DNA of 30,579 nucleotides. Source: CAZEGI01 sp964512105. GTDB taxonomy: Archaea > Altiarchaeota > Altiarchaeia > IMC4 > CAZEGI01. Shown here piece by piece: positions 14,957 through 22,456 of this stretch. The stretch lies in the NCBI GenBank assembly GCA_964512105.1, contig CAZEGI010000014.1:1-30579 (forward strand), given 5' to 3'. Numbering within the stretch: position 1 is the stretch's first letter; each line of letters begins with the position of its first letter. The notes under the pieces were generated by a model that saw nothing but the letters and a program-made list of their open reading frames with translations, ran no database searches and was not told the DNA's origin. A program made the translations under genes and the position numbers.

Positions 14957-16537
14957 ATGAGCATCCATATAAAAAATGCCACGGTTTACGACCCCGTAAA
15001 CAAAATCGACGGGGAAGTGATGGATGTCCTCGTCGAGAATGGCAGGATAGTAACTAAACTCGACACAACGCCGCAGATAATAGACGCGAAGGGAAAGGTC
15101 CTCATGTCCGGGGGCGTTGACATCCACACCCACATTGCGGGCCCTGCTATAAATGCGGGAAGACTTTTAAGGCCTGAGGACAAAACGATTTTTTTGGAAT
15201 CAAAAAACGGGTTGCATTCAGGTTCCGGGTTTTCAATGCCATCGACGTTTATGACCGGCTACGCTTATGCACTCATGGGTTACTCGTTTCTTGTCGAGCC
15301 TGCGGTTCCGCCGATAAAGGCAAAGCACACGCATGATGAACTCTCCGACACCCCGCTGGTTGACAAGGCTGCTCTTCTGCTTTTGGGCAATAATTACCTC
15401 GTTGCAAAGAACATTGCAGATGGCAACCATGATAAACTTCGCGATTACGTGGCATGGATGCTTGCGACAACCAAGACCTACGGGATAAAACTCGTGAGCC
15501 CTGGCGCGTATCTCTCATGGCTCTGGGGCAAAAACAAGACGAAGCCAAAAGATGCGATACCCAAATTCGACATCACTCCTTCGGATATAATCGCTGGCCT
15601 TGAGGACGCTGCAATAAAGCTAAAACTTCCGCATCCCATCCACGTGCATCTCAACGGGATGGGATACTACGGCAACTACGTTTCATCCCTTGATGAAATG
15701 AAGCTACCAAAGGAGCGCATGCATATCGCGCATCTTCAGTACAACAGTTATGGCGGGGATAGCTGGAAAAACTTCGAATCAAAGGCAGACGAAATAATAA
15801 AGGAAGTGAACAAAAATGCAAAACTGACATTTGACGTCGGTCAGGTGACGCTTGACAATACCACGACTCTGACAGCGGACAGCCCGTTTGAGCAATACCT
15901 CTCGCAGTTGACGCATCAAAAATGGTCGTCCAGAGATGTTGAGTTGGAAAATGGCTCGGGCATTGTTCCATATCCATATTCCGGAAAGAATTCCGTCAAC
16001 GCAGTGCAATGGGCGATAGGTCTGGAACTCGTTTTGATGGCTAAAGATCTCTCAAAGGTATGTTTATCAACCGACCACCCAAATGCGGGCCCGTTCATAA
16101 GATACCCGAGAATAATATCCTGGCTGATGAGCAAAAAAGTAAGGGAGAAGTTTGCAAACGGGCTGAATGAATCAGTTTTGAAGAGATCATCGATAAATTC
16201 AATAAATCGTGAGTTGACGTTATACGAAATTGCAACCATCACGCGTTCAGCACCAGCAAGAATCCTCGGCATAAAGTACGACGGAATAAAACCGGGGGCC
16301 GATGCGAATATTGCGATTTACACCCCTGACGATGACAAGGAAAAAATGTTCTCTGCTGCGGAATATGTAATTTTCAATGGTGAAGTTGTTGTAAAAAACA
16401 AGAATGTTGTTCGTTCTATAAATGGAAAGACGCTCCACGCATCAATGGAAACAAAAAATCCCGAACTTGAGCGCGAACTTCAGACTTTTTTTAGGAGATA
16501 TTACTCCGTAGGGATATCGAACTACGTGGTTTCATGA
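14957..16537 (+). CDS. fwdA: Formylmethanofuran dehydrogenase subunit A (amidohydrolase)
   Basis: This is the binuclear-zinc amidohydrolase subunit that condenses formate with methanofuran in the first step of CO2 reduction. Counting from the ATG at 14957, metal ligands align with known FwdA: H57 and H59 (GGVDIHTH), the carboxylated lysine K178 (YGIKLVSPGAY), H229 and H231 (HVHLNG) and D373 (STDHPNAGP). The 526-residue length is normal. A TTG at 14948 in frame would add three residues and overlap the previous stop; I prefer the ATG, although no clear Shine-Dalgarno sequence is present. It overlaps fwdC by 4 bases. Confidence 0.96.
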   Translation: MSIHIKNATVYDPVNKIDGEVMDVLVENGRIVTKLDTTPQIIDAKGKVLMSGGVDIHTHIAGPAINAGRLLRPEDKTIFLESKNGLHSGSGFSMPSTFMTGYAYALMGYSFLVEPAVPPIKAKHTHDELSDTPLVDKAALLLLGNNYLVAKNIADGNHDKLRDYVAWMLATTKTYGIKLVSPGAYLSWLWGKNKTKPKDAIPKFDITPSDIIAGLEDAAIKLKLPHPIHVHLNGMGYYGNYVSSLDEMKLPKERMHIAHLQYNSYGGDSWKNFESKADEIIKEVNKNAKLTFDVGQVTLDNTTTLTADSPFEQYLSQLTHQKWSSRDVELENGSGIVPYPYSGKNSVNAVQWAIGLELVLMAKDLSKVCLSTDHPNAGPFIRYPRIISWLMSKKVREKFANGLNESVLKRSSINSINRELTLYEIATITRSAPARILGIKYDGIKPGADANIAIYTPDDDKEKMFSAAEYVIFNGEVVVKNKNVVRSINGKTLHASMETKNPELERELQTFFRRYYSVGISNYVVS

Positions 16538-17286
16538 TGGAACTTGTGTTAGAAATAAAAAAAATTCCGAAGACTGGACTTGAGGCAGAGACGATAAAAC
16601 CCGAAAACTTTGTTAACAAGTCCATAAAAGAGATTGAAAAAATCGAGGTCTGTTCGGGAAATGGAAAAATCACGCTCGGAAGCATTTTCAAAATCTCAGG
16701 CAAAACAGCAAAAAATCCAAGCGAACAGAAAATCGTCATCGTTGGTGATGCGTCGAAGATAAAACGTATCGGAGAGGCCATGAGCGGCGGCGAGATTTTA
16801 CTGAAAGGCGACGTTGGCCCGCGTCTCGGTGAATTCATGGTTTCCGGTAAAATCATAGTCGAAGGCAATGCAGACAACTGGATTGGAACATCAATGAACG
16901 GCGGTGAAATTATTGTAAAAGGAAACGCAGGCGATTACATGGGTTCGAGCATAAGAGGGACAAATCGCGGCATGCGCGGGGGAAAAATCCTGGTCGATGG
17001 AAACGCCGGTGGCGAGATAGGTTACGGTATGGTCGGCGGTGAAATAACGATAAACGGGACTGCTGATTCGTTCGTTGGAAGTTACATGCGCGGCGGAAAA
17101 ATCGTCGTTGGAAATGTTTTGATGAACCGAATAGGATTTTCAATGAACGGCGGCGAGATATCGATAATTGACAAAACTTTCAATGTTCCATTCTACTTCA
17201 GAAAAATTGGAGAGGAAGGCGGCTTTATGCAATACAGCGGCGACCAGAGCTTTGATGGCAAGGGGTTGCTGAAGGTTCAAAAATGA
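16534..17286 (+). CDS. fwdC: Formylmethanofuran dehydrogenase subunit C
   Basis: This 250-residue subunit is the beta-helix scaffold of the Fwd complex. A ladder of GXGXG-type repeats runs from about residue 65 to 205, with repeated GGEI, GGKI and NGGEI turns, for example GNADNWIGTSMNGGEIIVKG. A GTNRGMRGG segment is typical of FwdC. Two ATGs are possible (16534 and 16537); a GTGGT sequence precedes both. It overlaps fwdA and fwdB by 4 bases each, showing tight coupling. The fold is shared with the glutamate synthase GXGXG protein at 1233, but the sequences are not close. Confidence 0.94.
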   Translation: MMELVLEIKKIPKTGLEAETIKPENFVNKSIKEIEKIEVCSGNGKITLGSIFKISGKTAKNPSEQKIVIVGDASKIKRIGEAMSGGEILLKGDVGPRLGEFMVSGKIIVEGNADNWIGTSMNGGEIIVKGNAGDYMGSSIRGTNRGMRGGKILVDGNAGGEIGYGMVGGEITINGTADSFVGSYMRGGKIVVGNVLMNRIGFSMNGGEISIIDKTFNVPFYFRKIGEEGGFMQYSGDQSFDGKGLLKVQK

Positions 17287-18584
17287 TGATTTCAGACGTC
17301 ACGTGTCCGGTGTGCGGATGCGGGTGCGACGACATCCGCGTCCAGCTGGATGACAGCAAAATCGCGAAGGTTTATGGGGTTTGCATAATGGGCCAGCAGA
17401 AATTCAGAAAATCCCAAAGCCCGGAGAGGATCACAAAACCACTGAAAAAAGAGGATGGAAAATTCGTCGAAATCTCGTGGGATGACGCGATAAACGAGGC
17501 TGCGGAAATACTTTCAAAAGCGAGCCATTCGTTGTTCTACGGATGGAGCGAGACATCATGCGAAGCCATGAAAGTCGGCATCGACCTTGCTGAACTTACC
17601 CACGGATTTATAGACGGGCAGTCTTCACATTGCCATGGCCCTAGCATAATCGGCGAGCAGAGCGTTGGAATCCCATCATGCACGCTCGGGATGGTGATGA
17701 ACTATGCGGATCTTGTGATATACTGGGGTTCAAACCCGATAGAATCCCATCCCAGACACATGTCCCGCTTCAGCACGTATCCCCGAGGAATTTACAGCGG
17801 GGAAGGCCGCAGGGACAGGAAAATTGTCGTCATAGATACGAGAAAAACCCTCACAGCGAACGTTTCCAATCTTTTTTTCCAGATAAAACCGAACTCTGAC
17901 TTTGAACTGATATCCGCTCTGAGGATGGTCCTGAACGGAAAGGAAATCCCTGACGAAGTCGCAGGTTTAAATCGCGAAGAAATAACAAAACTCGCGGATA
18001 CCATGAAAAACTGCGGATACGGCGTTGTTTTTGTCGGCTTGGGATTAACGCATTCCAAAGGAAAGTCGAACAATGTCGAGAATCTTTATCATTTAGTAAG
18101 ACGTTTGAACGACTTCACCAGATTCAACGTCATCCCAATGCGCGGGCATTACAATGTCGCCGGGTTGAACCAGGTTCTGACATGGCGTACCGGCTATCCG
18201 TTTGCTGTGGATTTTTTCAGAGGATATCCATGCTACAATCCCGGAGAAACTTCGGTGATAGACATCCTCGCGAGAGGTGAAGTCGATGCAATGCTCTCAA
18301 TATCCTCGGATCCGGTTTCACACTTTCCAAAAAAGTGCGTCGAACATCTCGCGGAGATTCCGATAATCTCGATGGATATCGTGAGAACACCAACGACTGA
18401 ACTCTCGGACCTTGTAATCCCCGGAGTAATAACCGGAATTGATGCGGTGGGAACGTACTACCGGATGGACAATATTCCTCTTATTGCCAAAAAAATCATC
18501 GAACCGCCATTCGATTTCACGCATTCGGATGAAGAAACGCTAAAAAAAATTTACGATAAAATTCTGGAGAAAAAGAAAAAATGA
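17283..18584 (+). CDS. fwdB: Formylmethanofuran dehydrogenase subunit B (Mo/W catalytic subunit)
   Basis: This is the molybdopterin-dependent subunit that reduces CO2 to formate within the Fwd complex. The N-terminal 4Fe-4S motif is CPVCGCGCDD with a further Cys at 34. The metal-ligand position is cysteine (C117 in SSHCHGPS), not selenocysteine, so no selenium machinery is implied. Other family motifs are DLVIYWGSNPIESHPRHMSR and MRGHYNVAGLN. Length (433) fits the family. Whether Mo or W is used cannot be told from sequence; the ModE-type gene immediately downstream shows that supply of one of them is regulated. The start overlaps the fwdC stop. Confidence 0.96.
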   Translation: MMISDVTCPVCGCGCDDIRVQLDDSKIAKVYGVCIMGQQKFRKSQSPERITKPLKKEDGKFVEISWDDAINEAAEILSKASHSLFYGWSETSCEAMKVGIDLAELTHGFIDGQSSHCHGPSIIGEQSVGIPSCTLGMVMNYADLVIYWGSNPIESHPRHMSRFSTYPRGIYSGEGRRDRKIVVIDTRKTLTANVSNLFFQIKPNSDFELISALRMVLNGKEIPDEVAGLNREEITKLADTMKNCGYGVVFVGLGLTHSKGKSNNVENLYHLVRRLNDFTRFNVIPMRGHYNVAGLNQVLTWRTGYPFAVDFFRGYPCYNPGETSVIDILARGEVDAMLSISSDPVSHFPKKCVEHLAEIPIISMDIVRTPTTELSDLVIPGVITGIDAVGTYYRMDNIPLIAKKIIEPPFDFTHSDEETLKKIYDKILEKKKK

Positions 18585-19027
18585 TTCCCTCTGACCTGAA
18601 AGACCTGAAAAAAATGCTCGGCGTGAAGCTGAAACTTGTCCTAAACACGGGTTCATCAATGAAACAGGGAAAAGTCATGCGGAGTGACAAAAAACTAAGT
18701 GACGATTACCAGAAGAGTGCTGCGATTTGTATGCTGCATCCTTCCAATCTTAACAAACTTGGGATAAAAGAAAATGATAACGTAAAGCTGAAGACGTCCG
18801 AAGGATCCATCGTCCTGAAAGCCGTCGCATCCAAATCGTGCCCGGAAGACTCGGTTTTTGTCCCGAAAGGTCCTTGGGTCAACCTCGTAATAGGGACAAA
18901 AACCCAACAGACGGGAAGCCCGCCATACAAGGGAATGGAAGTTGAAGTCGAAGCAACTAGCGATAAAATCCCAAGCATCGGCGAGATATTGCAAAAATAC
19001 CGTTCAAAAAATGAAACCAAGGGCTAA
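18581..19027 (+). CDS. fwdD: Formylmethanofuran dehydrogenase subunit D (molybdopterin dinucleotide-binding)
   Basis: This 148-residue protein corresponds to the C-terminal dinucleotide-binding domain of the DMSO reductase family, separate in archaeal Fwd. Visible are KLVLNTGSSMKQGKVM, CMLHPSNLNKLGIKENDNVK and VFVPKGPWVNLVIG. It completes the pterin site of FwdB. The start overlaps the fwdB stop by 4 bases. Its 3' end overlaps the first codons of the ModE-like gene (19011-19027), so the regulator is co-translated with the enzyme. Confidence 0.93.
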   Translation: MIPSDLKDLKKMLGVKLKLVLNTGSSMKQGKVMRSDKKLSDDYQKSAAICMLHPSNLNKLGIKENDNVKLKTSEGSIVLKAVASKSCPEDSVFVPKGPWVNLVIGTKTQQTGSPPYKGMEVEVEATSDKIPSIGEILQKYRSKNETKG

Positions 19028-19340
19028 AATCTGGCTGGAAAAAAATTCAAAACCGTTTTTTGGTGACGGCAGGTGCGAGTTGTTGAAGGCAATAGTTTCC
19101 GAGGGCTCGCTGAATCAGGGTGCCAAAAAATTGCACATGTCCTACAAACAGGCATGGGATGAAATCAACCTCATGGAAAAACGCATGGGCTTTAAACTTT
19201 TAAATAGAAAAATCGGTGGTGCCAAAGGTGGCGGTGCGAAATTGACAAAAGACGCAATTATCCTAATAAAAAAATACGAAAAATTCAGGGATAAAGTCAA
19301 GGATGCTATAAAAAAAGAATTTGACAAATCATTCAAATAA
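19011..19340 (+). CDS. modE: ModE-like winged-helix regulator without a molybdate-binding domain
   Basis: This 109-residue protein matches the N-terminal DNA-binding domain of ModE: KPFFGDGRCELLKAI, then GSLNQGAKKLHMSYKQAWDE (helix-turn-helix), EKRMGFKLLNRKIGG and the AKGGGAKLT wing. The molybdate-sensing TOBE/Mop domains of E. coli ModE are missing, as in several archaeal and bacterial short forms. The ATG at 19011 was chosen over an upstream in-frame ATG at 18942 because the ModE homology begins there. The gene ends the fwd operon and is followed within 2 bases by a ModE-type operator (19342-19365). It should control Mo or W uptake and perhaps fwd itself. How it senses the metal is unclear. 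Confidence 0.88.
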   Translation: MKPRAKIWLEKNSKPFFGDGRCELLKAIVSEGSLNQGAKKLHMSYKQAWDEINLMEKRMGFKLLNRKIGGAKGGGAKLTKDAIILIKKYEKFRDKVKDAIKKEFDKSFK

Positions 19341-19341
19341 T

Positions 19342-19365
19342 CGTTATATTTTTATTTATATAACG
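19342..19365. promoter_or_regulatory. ModE-type operator overlapping a TATA-like box
   Basis: Perfect 8-bp inverted repeat CGTTATAT (19342-19349) and ATATAACG (19358-19365) around an 8-base spacer. As I remember it, the E. coli modA operator is CGTTATAT-N8-ACATAACG, the same half-site and spacing. The spacer and right arm also contain the only good TATA-like sequence (TTTATATAA), about 20-30 bases upstream of the ATG at 19381. A bound ModE would therefore compete with TBP, giving repression when metal is sufficient. Confidence 0.8.
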
Positions 19366-19380
19366 CTAATAGATGCACAA

Positions 19381-20037
19381 ATGGAAAACAAAAAACTCTT
19401 CGGTGCGTTGCTATTCGGTTCGGTGTGGGGTGCGTTGGAAGCGACGCTTGGTGCTATCCTGCACCTTGGGAATTCTCCCTACAAAGGCGCGCTGATGTTC
19501 TCAGTTGGGATTTTTTTGATCTCTGCAGCGATTCAGATCTACAAACCTCGGAACACGATCAAATTTGCTTTTGGGATAGGTTTAGTTGCATCTGTACTGA
19601 AATGTCTGGACATCCTGCTCCCTGGGCCACAAATGACTCCGCTGGTGGTTTTAAGACCAGCAATTGCGATACTTGTCGAATCGCTGACTTTCGGTGCGCT
19701 GGTATTCATCACACAAAAAAATTATGAAAAAAATTTGTTGGCAAAACCAGTTGTTGGCGTCCTTTCCTCATATCTGAGTTACCTTGGTTTCGGTTTTTTA
19801 TTCGCCTATTTGAAACTTGGCTCGAACTACTGGCTTAACAAAACTTTTTACGAGTTTTTGAACATCATTGTAATAGATGGATCAAAAACAGCCATTTTTT
19901 GTGCACCTGTGACACTTGCCGGATTTTATGCTGGGAATTTTGCAGTTAAACCGTATTTTGATCTATCCAGGTCCAGATTCTTCTATCCTACGTCGTCTCT
20001 AATAATTCTCTGTTGCTGGATACTAGTTATCGCATAA
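19381..20037 (+). CDS. Polytopic membrane protein under ModE-box control, candidate molybdate/tungstate transporter component
   Basis: This integral membrane protein of 218 residues has about six to seven hydrophobic helices (roughly 7-28, 36-54, 62-80, 86-110, 122-145, 170-186, 204-218). I do not recognise a named family; glycine-rich helices such as LFGSVWGALEATLGAILHLG recall small substrate-binding components of ECF-type transporters, but this is only an impression. The ATG at 19381 is chosen because the promoter and operator lie just before it; an in-frame start at 19321 would place the operator inside the gene. It is followed after 1 base by a P-loop NTPase. The ModE operator in front points to a role in molybdate or tungstate handling. 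No classical ModABC or WtpABC gene is seen in the window. Confidence 0.75.
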   Translation: MENKKLFGALLFGSVWGALEATLGAILHLGNSPYKGALMFSVGIFLISAAIQIYKPRNTIKFAFGIGLVASVLKCLDILLPGPQMTPLVVLRPAIAILVESLTFGALVFITQKNYEKNLLAKPVVGVLSSYLSYLGFGFLFAYLKLGSNYWLNKTFYEFLNIIVIDGSKTAIFCAPVTLAGFYAGNFAVKPYFDLSRSRFFYPTSSLIILCCWILVIA

Positions 20038-20038
20038 A

Positions 20039-20509
20039 ATGCACACCCTGCTTTTAGGCGAAACCAATTCTGGAAAAACAACCAGATGCGAAAAAATAAT
20101 TGCCGATGCTAAGGCCAGGGGCCTTAAGGTCGGCGGTGTTCTATCCAAATCCGTTTTCAAAAACAACAAGAAAATAGGGAATGATATCATTAATTTACTC
20201 ACCAACCAATCACTACCTCTATGTCGCCAGAAATCAATCGCGAATTCTCCAGGAATAGAAACCGACAATTATATAATCAACGAATCCGCAATCCCATTCG
20301 GAAAGAAAGCAATCCGTAACGCGCTTGATTGCGGTCTAATAGTTATCGATGAGGTGGGAACGCTCGAGCTGAATGGCGGTGGTTTTTTTGATGAACTGAA
20401 ACTCGTGTTGGATTCCGGAAGGGATGCGTTCATAACCCTGAAAAAAAAGCACAAGGAAAAGTTCCTGCGCACGTTCCCTCACGTTAAATTCCGGATCTTA
20501 GAGTTATAA
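20039..20509 (+). CDS. THEP1-like P-loop NTPase paired with the ModE-controlled membrane protein
   Basis: This 156-residue NTPase has Walker A GETNSGKTTR at residues 7-16 and Walker B LIVIDEVGTLEL. The order of motifs, including VGGVLSK after the first helix and NALDCGLIVIDEVG, fits the THEP1/NTPase_1 family (nucleoside-triphosphatases of unclear physiological role). The start is one base after the membrane protein stop, so the two genes form one operon behind the ModE-type operator. It might energise or regulate the membrane protein, or act in molybdenum cofactor assembly. It lacks the LSGGQ signature of ABC transporter ATPases, so it is not a standard ABC subunit. Confidence 0.8.
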   Translation: MHTLLLGETNSGKTTRCEKIIADAKARGLKVGGVLSKSVFKNNKKIGNDIINLLTNQSLPLCRQKSIANSPGIETDNYIINESAIPFGKKAIRNALDCGLIVIDEVGTLELNGGGFFDELKLVLDSGRDAFITLKKKHKEKFLRTFPHVKFRILEL

Positions 20510-20532
20510 TCCAAAATACCTAAATATTAACA

Positions 20533-20952
20533 ATGGAACAGGTTGAGCGCTTTAATGTCCGGGACCTCATCCAAACCGCTGTCGGTTCCTTTGCCGGAGC
20601 GCTGATGTTTTCTCTCACCCAAGAGGTCGAAGTGGTTGGTGATTCTATAGGGTGGTTGAATGTTTTTCTGATACTCGTGGTTTCACTCGTAGCAGCGTTT
20701 GTCATTGCGTACAACCTGGGCGTCAGAAGACTGAAAAATAAAAAAATCAAGCTGGCATTACATTTCATTCCGGTGAGAATTTCCGTTCACTACCTCTCTG
20801 CCCTCTTCTTCTCAGCACTAAACCTATACATCCTCGGAATAAACGTTGCATCAACGCCTTTAGTAAATGCGGTAAAGAGGATTGTGGTTTTGGCTCTGCC
20901 AGCAACTGTTTTCGGAAGCGCGGTGGACCTGCTGGACAGCCAGAAGGAGTAA
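20533..20952 (+). CDS. DUF2391-like integral membrane protein
   Basis: This 139-residue protein has four hydrophobic segments (about 13-28, 41-63, 84-104, 116-131). The N-terminus RFNVRDLIQTAVGSFAGALM and the central FVIAYNLGVRRLK fit the DUF2391 family of predicted membrane proteins, whose function is unknown. A TATA-like CCTAAATATT ends a few bases before the ATG, and the gap to the NTPase is 23 bases. It may belong to the ModE-controlled operon or have its own start. I could not tie it to a process. Confidence 0.65.
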   Translation: MEQVERFNVRDLIQTAVGSFAGALMFSLTQEVEVVGDSIGWLNVFLILVVSLVAAFVIAYNLGVRRLKNKKIKLALHFIPVRISVHYLSALFFSALNLYILGINVASTPLVNAVKRIVVLALPATVFGSAVDLLDSQKE

Positions 20953-20989
20953 TGTTCCCATACGGGTGGAGAGACGCTTGCGGAAAAAT

Positions 20990-21008
20990 ACCTGGTTCTA
21001 AAACCGGT
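20990..21008. terminator. Hairpin between two convergent genes
   Basis: The sequence ACC(T)GGTT-CTAA-AACCGGT forms a 7-bp stem with one bulged base and a 4-base loop, between the ends of the DUF2391-like gene and the EF-Tu-domain-like gene. No T-run follows on either strand, so a terminator role is uncertain. The remaining bases of this 82-base spacer hold nothing I recognise. Confidence 0.25.
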
Positions 21009-21034
21009 CGCAGTTCCGGTCATGAAGAGTGCAA

Positions 21035-21292
21035 TCAGTCACTCACCCTGTAAACCACATCCCCGCCCCTGACCTTGTCCGGCACTTTAATCCCAACGGA
21101 GCTTCCCTTCCCCGCGGTCTCCACGGGCTTGCGGTCAATCTGTATCGAATCCGCCTTCATCTCAAAATCCGTTGTTGCACCCTTTATGTGGATTTTGTCC
21201 CCGACCGTAAGGGAACCATCGGTCAGCTTTATCCCTGCAACGCCGACCTTAGAAAAATACGTGAATACCTCACCAACTTTTTCCTCAGCCAT
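21035..21292 (-). CDS. Translation elongation factor-like small protein (EF-Tu domain 2-like barrel)
   Basis: This 85-residue protein starts MAEEKVGEVFTYFSKVGVAG and contains GIKLTDGSLTVGDKIHIKG and SSVGIKVPDKVRGGDVVYRV. The pattern matches the beta-barrel second domain of EF-Tu-like GTPases standing alone, a type often annotated as elongation factor-like protein in archaea and anaerobic bacteria; its function is not known. The ATG at 21292 is preferred over one at 21307 because a GGTGG sequence lies 5 bases upstream. It is a single gene downstream of metF on the same strand, 47 bases away. Confidence 0.8.
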   Translation of the reverse strand: MAEEKVGEVFTYFSKVGVAGIKLTDGSLTVGDKIHIKGATTDFEMKADSIQIDRKPVETAGKGSSVGIKVPDKVRGGDVVYRVSD

Positions 21293-21339
21293 TTGGACCA
21301 CCGTCATCTATTAGGAATCTAACGAAATATAAATAGCAA

Positions 21340-22227
21340 TCAAATTTTTTCCAAGAGTTTTACCAGCGATTCGGTCTTTCCCCCCGCCATTATATGCGCT
21401 CCGCCGAATCCGAATTCCCTGATTCTGTCGATAAGCTCCAGGCAGATGTTAACGCCCTCGTCTGCAGGTTTTGGGGCCTCTTTTATCCTATCCGCAGTTT
21501 TGTCTAAGATTATCACGCCGGGTATCGTCCTCAGAAACTTCAGCATCTCATAGTCGTGCAACAGGACGATTCCTATCAGCACCCTTTTCCGTATATCGCC
21601 GAGCAAGGGCTTTGCATCTTCGAGGAAATCCTCCATTACGCAGGACTCAAAAACGGCCTGCGTCTGGAAGAACTCGGCCCCTGCGTTCAGTTTTTTCTTT
21701 GTTTTGTATATCTCGGGTTCAATTGGATTTACCGCGGGTGCAAGCGCGGCCCCAATGAAAAAATTCGTTTTTGCGTTGAGTCTGTTTCCTGCAATATCGA
21801 AACCAGAATTCGTTCTCTTTATCGTTGTTATCAGCGAGCACGAGTCCAGCTCAAAAACCGGCTTCGCGTTCGGGTGGTCGGAACTCTTACACCTGGGGTG
21901 GTCGCCGGTTAACGCGAGCACATTCTCGATACCGAATGCCGCAGCGGAGAGTAGGTCCGCCTGTATCGCCAACACATTCCTGTCCCTGCACGTAAGCTGG
22001 AATATGGGCTCAATGCCCCTCTGTTTCAGCATTATCGAGCCACCCAGCGAGCTCATCAAAAGTATCGAGCCCGGGTTGTCAACCACATTAATTCCAGACA
22101 GTTTTTTTAATATGGGTTTAAGCTCCTCTATCTCATGTAGAAATTTCTCCGGGTTTGGACCCTTTGGCGGTGCTATCTCCCCGGTCAATACGAATTTTTT
22201 CCCCACCCCCTCGGATAGTCTGCTCAT
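21340..22227 (-). CDS. metF: Methylenetetrahydrofolate reductase family protein MetF
   Basis: This flavin-dependent reductase of 295 residues would reduce the methylene group on a pterin to methyl. The TIM-barrel motifs include VLTGEIAPPKG at the start, FQLTCRDRNVLAIQADLLSA, NVLALTGDHP, NFFIGAALAPAVNP, GAEFFQTQAVF and a C-terminal GGAHIMAGG. The start overlaps the metV stop (ATGA) with AAGGT before it. In methanogens this step is done by the F420-dependent Mer; here MetF with MetV and mtdB nearby suggests an F420-independent route, probably acting on tetrahydromethanopterin because the Fwd and Cdh partners are archaeal. The true pterin and electron donor cannot be read from the sequence. Confidence 0.93.
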   Translation of the reverse strand: MSRLSEGVGKKFVLTGEIAPPKGPNPEKFLHEIEELKPILKKLSGINVVDNPGSILLMSSLGGSIMLKQRGIEPIFQLTCRDRNVLAIQADLLSAAAFGIENVLALTGDHPRCKSSDHPNAKPVFELDSCSLITTIKRTNSGFDIAGNRLNAKTNFFIGAALAPAVNPIEPEIYKTKKKLNAGAEFFQTQAVFESCVMEDFLEDAKPLLGDIRKRVLIGIVLLHDYEMLKFLRTIPGVIILDKTADRIKEAPKPADEGVNICLELIDRIREFGFGGAHIMAGGKTESLVKLLEKI

Positions 22228-22406
22228 TTTACCTTCGGCGTTCGTATTTCAAGAAATTTGTCCAGTTGATTTTTCGCCTTGAAATTGTTGAATATCTGAA
22301 CCCACACACACGGCGAATCAGAAACCTCACACAAACCGTTCCTGACACCGCCGCACGGACCGTTCAGCAAAAACTTTGCGCAGCCCGTAGTTTTACTTTG
22401 CTCCAT
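22224..22406 (-). CDS. metV: MetV-like short protein (MTHFR C-terminal domain)
   Basis: This 60-residue protein has the cysteine motif of the MTHFR C-terminal/MetV family: C9 (TTGCAKF), C18 in LNGPCGGVRNG, C26 in LCEV and C33 in PCVWVQIF. In acetogens MetV is the zinc- or Fe-S-binding partner of MetF and is about 200 residues; here only the small cysteine domain remains. The start at ATG 22406 is chosen because the family motif begins right after it; an upstream in-frame start would extend into the divergent promoter. It overlaps metF by 4 bases, so the two subunits are made together. Confidence 0.8.
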   Translation of the reverse strand: MEQSKTTGCAKFLLNGPCGGVRNGLCEVSDSPCVWVQIFNNFKAKNQLDKFLEIRTPKVK

Positions 22407-22456
22407 TTTAATAGCGTAAAATAAGGTATTAAGTAGAATACGCATTAATTAATAAA
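22407..22456. promoter_or_regulatory. Divergent promoter region between metV-metF and mtdB
   Basis: Fifty AT-rich bases separate two oppositely oriented genes of the same C1 pathway. A weak inverted repeat GCGTA (22414-22418) and TACGC (22439-22443) flanks the centre. No Shine-Dalgarno sequence precedes mtdB, which suggests leaderless mRNA. Shared control of both genes is plausible. Confidence 0.4.

Noticed and set aside
17610..17670. Selenocysteine at the FwdB metal ligand position
   Set aside because: The codon at this place encodes cysteine (SSHCHGPS) and no in-frame TGA is present.
18942..19010. Upstream extension of the ModE-like protein by 23 residues
   Set aside because: This part overlaps fwdD in another frame and has no ModE similarity; the ATG at 19011 begins just before the conserved domain.
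20953..21034. tRNA-like look of the spacer with GGTTC and paired segments
   Set aside because: Only one short hairpin forms; no acceptor, anticodon and T arms can be arranged, and the invariant T-loop sequence is missing.
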